NCBI GenBank assembly: GCA_001464935.1
Contig: LNEL01000048.1
Span: 62,001-126,000 of the forward strand
Reading direction: 5' to 3'
DNA length: 64,000 nt
Source: Gammaproteobacteria bacterium Ga0077536
GTDB lineage: Bacteria; Pseudomonadota; Gammaproteobacteria; Ga0077536
Both the position numbers and the translations under genes were made by a program. Positions 57,292 to 64,000 of this stretch are shown piece after piece (the first letter of the stretch is position 1; every line of letters begins with the position of its first letter). The notes beneath the pieces are model-generated. The model was not told where the DNA came from, searched no databases, and saw nothing but the letters and a program-made list of their open reading frames with translations.

Positions 57292-58535
57292 GTCTCATCA
57301 ACCAGATGCTCGCCGATCTCGAAGCGCGCAAGGGTGGCAACCTGCGGCATGCCGACTCGGCGATCGATGGCCTGCAGGCCGCGACGATGCTGCCGCGCCC
57401 GGCGCCCGAACATCTGCGGCCCGCACTCGGCGGCCTGCTGATCGTGGCTGCGCTGGCCGCGCTGTGGGCCACGCGCGAACCGCTGTTCGCCCTGCTGTCG
57501 GCGCGCGACGCCGAGGTGGTGGCGCCCGTCATCAGGTCCGGGGCGCCGCCTGCCGTAGAGGCGCCGAAGGCCGTGATCCTGGCGCCGCCGCCGGTGGCGC
57601 TCGACCAGCTGCCCGCGCTGCCGTCGACCCCCGTGGTGGTGCTCGAAGCGCCGCCTGTCGACATCGCGCCGCCGGTCGACACCCGCGTCGAGGCGGCGCC
57701 GGCCGTTATGCCAACGCGCCCGGTCCCGAGCGCCGCGCCAGCGGTGCAGGCGCCGCCGCTCGAGCCTGCGGTGCCGGCGCGCACCGCCACGCCGCCGGCA
57801 GTGCCGGCCGATCTGGCCCCGGTTTACCTGTCACCTGAGACGGGTGAGGAGTCCGCGACAGCCCCCGCCACCGCATCGCGGCTCACGCCGCTGGCGGGCG
57901 ATCCCGCCGTCGAGTATCCCGGCAGTTTCCGGCGCGAACAGACCACCACGCCGGCGGCGACGCCGGCCGCGCGGCGCTATGCCGAGATCACATCACTGTT
58001 CGCCAATGGTCGTCGCGACGCCGCGCTGTCGATGCTGCGCAGTTTCGTCGCGGCAGAGCCCGCGCGGGAGGATGCGCGTCAGCGCCTGGCGCTCGAACTG
58101 ATTGCCGACGGTCAGCGCGGCGCCGCCGAGGAACTGCTGCGCGCCGGCCTCGCGCCCGATCCCTCGTCCGCGGCGCTGGCGCGGCCGCTGGCCCATCTGC
58201 TGCTGGCGCAGGACAAGGCCGAGGCGGCGATCGCCGTGCTGCGGCCGGCAACGCCTCCGCTTGCCGGCCACGCCGATTTTCACGCGCTGCTGGCCGCCGC
58301 CGAACAGCGCATCGGCGCGCACGGGCTGGCGATCACGCGTTACCGCGGCCTGCTGAAGGAACAGCCCCTGAACGGTGGCTGGCTCGTCGCGCTCGGCATC
58401 TCGCTGCTGGCCGTCGGCGAAGACGCGGATGCGATTTCGGCCTTCGCGCGCGCGCTCGACGACCGCGCGCTCGCCGAGTCGCTGCGCGCCTACGCGACGC
58501 GCGAGCTCGTGCGGCTGAAAGACCGCCAGCCGTGA
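57288..58535 (+). CDS. mshN: MSHA biogenesis TPR protein MshN
   Basis: 415 residues: cytoplasmic start MSLINQMLADLEARKGG, one membrane helix around 45-63 (LGGLLIVAALAALWATREP), a long Ala/Pro-rich periplasmic linker to about 200, and TPR-like repeats (DAALSMLRSFVAAEPAREDARQRLALEL; AEAAIAVLRPATPPL) to the end. Role in pilus assembly not defined in detail. Confidence 0.88.
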   Translation: MSLINQMLADLEARKGGNLRHADSAIDGLQAATMLPRPAPEHLRPALGGLLIVAALAALWATREPLFALLSARDAEVVAPVIRSGAPPAVEAPKAVILAPPPVALDQLPALPSTPVVVLEAPPVDIAPPVDTRVEAAPAVMPTRPVPSAAPAVQAPPLEPAVPARTATPPAVPADLAPVYLSPETGEESATAPATASRLTPLAGDPAVEYPGSFRREQTTTPAATPAARRYAEITSLFANGRRDAALSMLRSFVAAEPAREDARQRLALELIADGQRGAAEELLRAGLAPDPSSAALARPLAHLLLAQDKAEAAIAVLRPATPPLAGHADFHALLAAAEQRIGAHGLAITRYRGLLKEQPLNGGWLVALGISLLAVGEDADAISAFARALDDRALAESLRAYATRELVRLKDRQP

Positions 58536-60256
58536 GTGCCGTGCGCAAGAAGCTGCGCATCGGCGAGCTGCTCGTCGACAACCGCATCATCTCGCAGCAG
58601 CAGCTCGATGCGGCGCTCGCCGAACAGAAGAAGTCCGGCCGCAAACTCGGCAGGATTCTCGTCGACAGTGCGTATATCAGTGAAGACGCGCTGCTGAGCT
58701 TCCTGTCGCAACAGCTGAATCTGCCTTTCGTCGAGCTTGCACACTATCGCTTCGAACCGGCGGTGGTGCGGCTGATCCCCGAAATCCACGCGCGGCGCTT
58801 CCGCGCCATTGCGCTGAAGGACAAGGGTGACTGCGTGCAGGTGGGCCTGTCCGATGCGACGAATATTTTTGCCTACGACGAACTGTCCCGCATCATCGGC
58901 CGTTCGATCGAAGTAGCGGTCGTGCGCGAGCAGGAGCTGCTCGACAGCCTCGAGCGCGTCTATCAGCAGAGCGACCGGATCACCGGTATCGCCGAGCAAC
59001 TCAGCGATGAACTGAAGGAAGGCGATTTCGACGTCGACCAGCTTGCCGCCGGCGCCGACCTGAGCGATGCGCCCGTCGTCAAGCTGCTGCATACGCTGTT
59101 CCAGGCCGCCGTGCAGGTGCGCGCGTCGGACATCCACATCGAGCCCGACGAGGCGGTGCTGCGCATCCGCCAGCGCATCGACGGCGTGTTGCACGAGCAG
59201 GTCCTCAACGAAAAGCGCATCGCGCCAGCGCTCGTGCAACGCCTGAAGCTGATGGCGAATCTGGACATCTCGGAGAAGCGCCTGCCGCAGGATGGTCGCT
59301 TCAGTCTGCGCGTCAGCGATCGTGTGATCGATGTGCGCGTGTCGACGATGCCGCTGCAGTTCGGCGAGTCGGTCGTGATGCGCCTGCTCGATCAGAGCGA
59401 GGGCGTCCGTGATCTCGAGGTGCTCGGCATGCCCGGTGGCGTGCTGCGCCGGTTCATGGCCGCGATCAAGCGCCCGCACGGCATGGTGATCGTCACGGGG
59501 CCGACCGGCAGCGGCAAGACTTCGACGCTCTATTCGGCGCTGAAGTTGCTGAACGAACCCGAGGTCAAGATCATCACGGTCGAAGACCCGGTCGAGTACC
59601 GTCTGCCGCGCGTCAACCAGGTCCAGGTCAATACGCAGGTCGGGCTCACGTTCGCGCGCGTCCTGCGCACGACGCTGCGGCAGGATCCTGACATCGTGCT
59701 GGTGGGCGAAATGCGCGATCAGGAAACCGTCGAAATCGGGCTGCGCGCCGCGATGACGGGTCACCTGGTGCTCACGACGCTGCACACCAACGACTCGGTC
59801 AGCACCGTCAGCCGCTTGCTCGACATGGGGGCTGCCCCGTATCTGCTGGCGTCGTCCGTCAATGCCGTGCTCGCACAGCGTCTCGTGCGTCGCATCTGCA
59901 GCCAGTGCGCCCGCGAGGACGACCTGTCCGGCGGCGCGCGCGCGTGGGTCGGCTCGCGGCTCGGCGCGGGCCCCCACGCGTTTCGCCGCGGCGACGGCTG
60001 CCACCACTGCAACAACACGGGTTATCGCGGGCGCGTCGGCGTCTACGAGATGCTCGAGCTCAATCCGGAGCTGTCGCTCGCGCTCGCGGCCGGAGATTTG
60101 GCCACCTTCGCGCGGCTCGCCGGTGACAGCGCGGGCTTTCGGCCACTGTCGCTCGCCGCGCTCGACTATGCGCTGGATGGCGTGACGACGGTCGCCGAGG
60201 CGATGCGCATCGCCGCTGACAACACGCTCGTCGACGTCGACGACGTCGCGGCCTGA
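58532..60256 (+). CDS. mshE: MSHA pilus extension ATPase MshE
   Basis: 574 residues, GspE/PilB-type hexameric ATPase that drives pilus polymerisation. The N-terminal MshEN domain (IGELLVDNRIISQQQLDAAL) binds cyclic-di-GMP in studied homologues. Walker A GPTGSGKTS has Lys329; Asp box VEDPVEYR; Walker B ILVGEMRDQET-like region around residue 390. A Zn site is formed by CSQC and CHHC. GTG start in GTGA overlap with mshN. Confidence 0.95.
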   Translation: MSAVRKKLRIGELLVDNRIISQQQLDAALAEQKKSGRKLGRILVDSAYISEDALLSFLSQQLNLPFVELAHYRFEPAVVRLIPEIHARRFRAIALKDKGDCVQVGLSDATNIFAYDELSRIIGRSIEVAVVREQELLDSLERVYQQSDRITGIAEQLSDELKEGDFDVDQLAAGADLSDAPVVKLLHTLFQAAVQVRASDIHIEPDEAVLRIRQRIDGVLHEQVLNEKRIAPALVQRLKLMANLDISEKRLPQDGRFSLRVSDRVIDVRVSTMPLQFGESVVMRLLDQSEGVRDLEVLGMPGGVLRRFMAAIKRPHGMVIVTGPTGSGKTSTLYSALKLLNEPEVKIITVEDPVEYRLPRVNQVQVNTQVGLTFARVLRTTLRQDPDIVLVGEMRDQETVEIGLRAAMTGHLVLTTLHTNDSVSTVSRLLDMGAAPYLLASSVNAVLAQRLVRRICSQCAREDDLSGGARAWVGSRLGAGPHAFRRGDGCHHCNNTGYRGRVGVYEMLELNPELSLALAAGDLATFARLAGDSAGFRPLSLAALDYALDGVTTVAEAMRIAADNTLVDVDDVAA

Positions 60257-60269
60257 CGGGATTTCGGCG

Positions 60270-61502
60270 GTGCCCAGCTTCCGGTATCGCGGTCGCGGCG
60301 GCCGTGGCGATCTGCTCGAAGGAGTGTTCGAGGCCGCCAGCGCTGACGCGGCGGCGGCCCAGCTGATCAACAGCGGGATCACGCCGGTGGCGATCGAGGA
60401 GGCCGTCGAGACGACGGACGTCTTCGCGCAGTGGCGGCGCTGGCTGCGTTCGCGCACGCCCGATCTGTCGGAACTGATCCTGTTCTGCCGGCAGATGTAC
60501 ACCCTGATGCGGGCCGGTGTGCCGATCACGCAGGCGATGAACGGGCTGTCGCGCTCGACGCGCAATCCGGTGCTGGCCGAGGCGCTCGGCGAGGTGCGGT
60601 CGACGCTCGAGTCCGGCCGCGAACTGTCGGTGGCGCTGGCGCAGCACCCGTCGATGTTCTCGTCGCTGTTCGTGAGCACGGTGCGCATCGGCGAGAACAC
60701 GGGCCGGCTCGACGAGGTGTTCCTGAAACTCGCGGAATATCTCGACCGCGAGCGCGACACCCGCGCCCGGATCAAGTCCGCGCTGCGCTATCCGTCATTC
60801 GTGCTGGTGGCGATCACGCTCGCCATCGGCGTCATCAACGTCGTGGTGATCCCGCAATTCGCGCGCATCTTCGAGCGCGCGGAAGTCGCGCTGCCGGTGC
60901 CGACGCGCATGATCATGGCGACCTCCGAATTCTGCGTGACCTGGTGGCCGGCGCTGCTGTGTGGGTGCCTGCTCGCGATCGCCGCGTTCCGGATGTGGGT
61001 GAAGACCGATGCAGGCCACTACCAGTGGGATCGCTTCAAGCTGCGGATCCCGATCGTCGGCGGTATCCTCCAGCGCGCGACGCTGGGCCGGTTTGCACGC
61101 GGTTTCTCGATGTCGCTCGCCGCTGGCGTGCCGTTGACGCAGAGTCTCGGCGTGATGGCGCAGGCCGTCGACAACGAGTTCATCGGCGAGCGCATCCGAC
61201 ACATCCGCAACGGCGTCGAGCGCGGCGACACGCTGACCCGCAGCGCGACGGCGACCGGCATCTTCACGCCGCTGGTACTGCAGATGCTCGCGGTCGGTGA
61301 GGAGACCGGCGCGGTCGATTCGCTGCTCGCCGAGGTCGCCGGCTTCTACGAGCGCGAAGTCGATTACGACGTGAAGAACCTCAGTCAGACGATCGAGCCC
61401 GTGCTGATCGCGGTACTGGCGGCGCTCGTGCTGGTGTTCGCACTCGGCGTGTTCCTGCCGATGTGGGATCTGGCGGGCGTGAAGCTGTCCGGCGAAGGCT
61501 GA
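60270..61502 (+). CDS. mshG: MSHA biogenesis inner-membrane protein MshG (GspF/PilC-like)
   Basis: 410 residues with two GspF domains (LILFCRQMYTLMRAGVPITQAMNGLS; RFARGFSMSLAAGVPLTQSL) and three to four membrane helices, ending ALVLVFALGVFLPMWDLAG. This is the platform protein that the MshE ATPase turns. Start GTG 60270. Confidence 0.95.
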   Translation: MPSFRYRGRGGRGDLLEGVFEAASADAAAAQLINSGITPVAIEEAVETTDVFAQWRRWLRSRTPDLSELILFCRQMYTLMRAGVPITQAMNGLSRSTRNPVLAEALGEVRSTLESGRELSVALAQHPSMFSSLFVSTVRIGENTGRLDEVFLKLAEYLDRERDTRARIKSALRYPSFVLVAITLAIGVINVVVIPQFARIFERAEVALPVPTRMIMATSEFCVTWWPALLCGCLLAIAAFRMWVKTDAGHYQWDRFKLRIPIVGGILQRATLGRFARGFSMSLAAGVPLTQSLGVMAQAVDNEFIGERIRHIRNGVERGDTLTRSATATGIFTPLVLQMLAVGEETGAVDSLLAEVAGFYEREVDYDVKNLSQTIEPVLIAVLAALVLVFALGVFLPMWDLAGVKLSGEG

Positions 61503-61600
61503 CGAATCCGCCGACCTCGTCACATTCCGCCACTCAAGTACCCGGTAAGCCGGACCGATAGTTAAGCCCAAGCACCATCCTGAACAAAGGAACAGCGTTC

Positions 61601-62065
61601 ATGCGTCGTCAATCCGGTTTCACTCTCATCGAGCTCATCACCGTCATCGTCATCCTGGGCATCCTGTCCGCGTTCGCGTTGCCGCGCTTCGCCGGGCTCG
61701 AGTCGCAGGCACGGTCAGCGTCCATCGACGGGCTCGGCGGCAGTGTCCGCAGTGGCGCGGCGCTCGCACATGCGGTGTGGCTTGCCAACGGCAACAGTCC
61801 GACCACCATCACGATGGAAGGCGTGACCGTCGACATGGACGCCACGACCGGCTACCCGGATGACACCGATACCGGCATTCGCCGTGTCTTGCAGACACTC
61901 GATGGCTACACGGCAGGTGCCGTGACCGGTGGCGGCTACGAGTTCGGCGTCGACGGCGCGACGACGGCCTCGTGCAATGTGAACTATTCGCTCGGCGGTG
62001 CCGCCGGCGTGCCGCCGACCGTGACCGTGACCAATGACCGCAACAACAGCGGCGACTGCTCCTGA
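61601..62065 (+). CDS. mshA: MSHA-type pilin (major pilin MshA candidate)
   Basis: 154 residues. Short leader MRRQSG, then the cleavage site and [26 protein letters not shown] with Glu at +5, as in type IV pilins. The mature protein of 148 residues has two Cys, at CNVNYS and near the C-terminus (SGDCS), likely the disulphide loop. AAAGGAA precedes the ATG. It is separated from mshG by 98 bases, so it may have its own promoter. No mshF or mshB lies before it, so it could combine the A/B role. Confidence 0.92.
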   Translation: MRRQSGFTLIELITVIVILGILSAFALPRFAGLESQARSASIDGLGGSVRSGAALAHAVWLANGNSPTTITMEGVTVDMDATTGYPDDTDTGIRRVLQTLDGYTAGAVTGGGYEFGVDGATTASCNVNYSLGGAAGVPPTVTVTNDRNNSGDCS

Positions 62066-62114
62066 TTCGGACCTGGCCGCCGCGCGCGCGCAGCGTCCGT
62101 CCGGGCGCTGCGCA

Positions 62115-62585
62115 ATGTCGTGTCGGACCGCGGGCTTCACCCTCGTCGAACTGATCGCCGTGATGGTGATCATCGGCATCCTGGCGGCGACCGCCGCCCC
62201 CCGCTTTTTCGCCACCGACACGTTTGCCGCCGCCGGCTTCGCCGCCGAACTGCGCGCGGGCCTGCGCCACGCACAATCGCTGTCGCTGGCCTCGGGCTGC
62301 GCCACGCGCGTCGTTGTCGAGCGCACGGGCTACCGCCTGCAGCGCTGGACCGGCGGGGCAGATTGCAATGACCGCGCCGGCAAGCCTTTGACGATAGGCC
62401 GTCCCGGCGGTGGCCTGTACGAGGCACGGACCCCGGCGGACGTCGCGGTGACGCCGGCGACGCTCAGCTTCGACAGCTTCGGGCGGCCCTGCGACGATGA
62501 CGGCGCGCCGCTGGGCGCATTGCTGACGCTTGCCGTCGGCGAACAGCGCATCGATCTCCAGCCCGACACCGGCCTCATCGAGTGA
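62115..62585 (+). CDS. mshC: MSHA minor pilin MshC
   Basis: 156 residues. Leader MSCRTAG, then [25 protein letters not shown] with Glu at +5, a GspH/FimT-type fold and [16 protein letters not shown] 62115 gives the normal short leader; an in-frame ATG at 62034 overlapping mshA would give an unusual 34-residue leader. Confidence 0.9.
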   Translation: MSCRTAGFTLVELIAVMVIIGILAATAAPRFFATDTFAAAGFAAELRAGLRHAQSLSLASGCATRVVVERTGYRLQRWTGGADCNDRAGKPLTIGRPGGGLYEARTPADVAVTPATLSFDSFGRPCDDDGAPLGALLTLAVGEQRIDLQPDTGLIE

Positions 62586-63145
62586 AGGCAGCGCGACGAT
62601 CACAGGCCGGGGTGACTTTCGTCGAACTGGTCGCGGCGATCGTCATCATCGCAGTGGCAAGCCTCGGCCTCATGCTCGCGGTCAGCGGTGCGGTGGGTCG
62701 CAGTGCGGACCCGATGATCGAAACGCAGGCTGCCGCCGTGGCGCGTGCCTACCTCGAAGAAATCTCGCTCGCCGGCTTCTGCGATCCGGAGTACGACCCG
62801 GACGGCAACCCCGCGACGGGTTGCCGCCAGGAGTGCATCGCGAGCGCGTGCGCGAAAGGTTGCGGTGGCGCCGCGTTCGGCGGCGAAGGCGGTCGCGCGG
62901 GTTTCGATGACATCTGCGACTATCAGGGCCTCGACGACGACGGCGTGCGCGATCGACGCGATCTGGCGCTGCCGGCGCTCGCCGCTTACCGCGTGCGCGT
63001 GGGCGTGGCGGACAGCGGCGTCAAACTCGGCGACCCGGCGCTGTCGGCGGACAGTGGCCAGGTGCTGCGCATCGACGTCAGCGTCGACCATGCGGGGCTC
63101 ACCACGCCGGTTCGCATGAGCGTCTTTCGGGCGAATGTCGAATGA
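62582..63145 (+). CDS. mshD: MSHA minor pilin MshD
   Basis: 187 residues. Leader [10 protein letters not shown], then [23 protein letters not shown]; Val instead of Phe at +1 is tolerated, Glu at +5 is kept. Several cysteines ([26 protein letters not shown]) suggest disulphide loops. GTG start in GTGA overlap with mshC. Confidence 0.9.
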   Translation: MKAARRSQAGVTFVELVAAIVIIAVASLGLMLAVSGAVGRSADPMIETQAAAVARAYLEEISLAGFCDPEYDPDGNPATGCRQECIASACAKGCGGAAFGGEGGRAGFDDICDYQGLDDDGVRDRRDLALPALAAYRVRVGVADSGVKLGDPALSADSGQVLRIDVSVDHAGLTTPVRMSVFRANVE

Positions 63146-64000
63146 GCGCTGGACGCCGCTGTGCTGGCTTCACGCTCGTGGAACTGATCGCGGTGATGGT
63201 CGTGGGCGCGATTCTTTCGAATGTGGTGTGGCGGAACCTGAGCGCGCCGCTGCGCGGCTTCGCCGACATGGGCCGTCGCGCCGAACTCGTCGCAACGGCG
63301 AATCTCGCCGCCCAGCGCATGGCGCGCGAACTGCGTCTCGCGCTGCCGAACAGCGTTCGCATCAACCCCGACGGCACGGCGCTCGAATTCCTGCTGACGA
63401 CCGGCACCGGGCGCTATCGGGCCGCGACCGACCCGGCCAACCCGGCAAGCGATCCGCTGGATCTCAATGCGCTGTCCGACCGTTTCGACGTGCTTGGCAG
63501 TTGGCCGTTGCCGGCCGGCGTGCGAACCCATGACGCCGGTGCGGCCGCCTGTCTGAAGGGCGTCAGCGACTGCGTCGTGATTTACAACACCGGCAATCCG
63601 CAGGACTGTACCGCGCAGGCGGCGGGCACGCGCACGAATGCGTGGTGTGGCGACAACGTGGCGGCGATCAGCGGGTTCGATGCCGCGCGCGGCGTGCTCG
63701 CCGTCGACCGCAGCGATCAGCCCGGCGCCTGGCCGACCGGCTCGCCCGGCCAGCGCTTCTATGTCGTCGAAACGCCGGTGAGTTTCATCTGTCGCGGTGG
63801 CCGGCTGCTGCGCCACGCGGCCTATCCGATCGAGACGATTCAACCCGACCCGCCCGCGAGCCCGGGCATCCCATTGGCGACCCGCGTCACCGACTGTGCG
63901 TTCAGCTACGAGCCGGGCAGTGCGACACGGGCAGGGCTCGTGGTGATCAGGCTCACACTGAGCGCTGCGAACGCCGAGGGCGTCGATGAAGCGTTGACGG
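63142..64000 (+). CDS. mshO: MSHA minor pilin MshO (3' end outside window)
   Basis: About 286 residues are visible from ATG 63142 to the right edge without a stop. Leader MSAGRRCAG, then [23 protein letters not shown] with Glu at +5 and a PulJ-like body (NLAAQRMARELRLALPNSVRI). The start overlaps mshD by 4 bases. mshP and mshQ are expected beyond the edge. Confidence 0.88.
   Translation, partial: MSAGRRCAGFTLVELIAVMVVGAILSNVVWRNLSAPLRGFADMGRRAELVATANLAAQRMARELRLALPNSVRINPDGTALEFLLTTGTGRYRAATDPANPASDPLDLNALSDRFDVLGSWPLPAGVRTHDAGAAACLKGVSDCVVIYNTGNPQDCTAQAAGTRTNAWCGDNVAAISGFDAARGVLAVDRSDQPGAWPTGSPGQRFYVVETPVSFICRGGRLLRHAAYPIETIQPDPPASPGIPLATRVTDCAFSYEPGSATRAGLVVIRLTLSAANAEGVDEALT

Noticed and set aside
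58490..60775. Open frame of 761 codons antisense to mshE
   Set aside because: Same reason: mshE and mshG are complete on the sense strand, and the antisense protein shows no recognisable domain.

Overview
The window is high-GC DNA that reads as a chromosomal segment of a gammaproteobacterium. Blocks of conserved order support this: dapF-DUF484-xerC, hslV-hslU-DUF971-ubiE-ubiJ-ubiB, gpmI facing a yibN-like rhodanese gene with secB-gpsA, and an MSHA-type pilus operon. A relative of Steroidobacteraceae, Nevskiales or Xanthomonadales would fit, but the placement is inferred from gene content only. No rRNA, tRNA, CRISPR array, IS element or phage gene was seen.

Layout. 1-7.6 kb: a truncated epoxide-hydrolase-like gene, a P2-type cation ATPase, and a long cell-surface protein of autotransporter-like beta-helix repeats ending in a VPLPA-CTERM (exosortase) signal and broken by a one-base frameshift. 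7.8-17.2 kb: a lipoprotein PQQ quinohemoprotein alcohol dehydrogenase, a soluble histidine kinase/receiver hybrid, a peptide-type solute-binding lipoprotein followed by a cytoplasmic YkuD enzyme and a degenerate nuclease-fold protein, an NTF2-like protein, a short BLUF photoreceptor, a Baeyer-Villiger-type monooxygenase and a second VPLPA-CTERM protein. 17.4-24.8 kb: an acetyltransferase, a membrane protein, two DppBC-type permeases, nagZ, a TraB/GumN protein, then dapF-DUF484-xerC.

24.8-40.4 kb is an accessory block between xerC and hslV. It holds alkB, an EamA exporter, a small heat-shock protein with a clear sigma-32 promoter, an MHS-type MFS carrier, a second Baeyer-Villiger-type monooxygenase, a small secreted protein, a DEAD-box helicase, and a catabolic cluster. 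The cluster is an alpha/beta hydrolase with a luciferase-like monooxygenase, a divergent amidohydrolase, and an operon of RidA-family deaminase, both subunits of a 2-aminophenol 1,6-dioxygenase-type ring-cleavage enzyme, and an amidase. Together these suggest a meta-cleavage route for an acylated or substituted 2-aminophenol that lacks the usual semialdehyde dehydrogenase. This is the best candidate for an undescribed pathway.

40.5-51.9 kb is housekeeping: the HslVU protease, ubiquinone synthesis, a YibQ-like deacetylase, CtpA, GpmI, rhodanese, SecB and GpsA. envC and grxC are missing from places where enterobacterial relatives carry them. 52-64 kb is an unbroken plus-strand MSHA pilus operon, mshI to mshO, with most neighbouring genes overlapping by 4-35 bases; it continues past the right edge. 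A perfect hairpin covers the ribosome binding site of its first gene.

The solute-binding protein, the signal-less YkuD enzyme, the two permeases and NagZ look like parts of one murein-recycling system split over two nearby loci.
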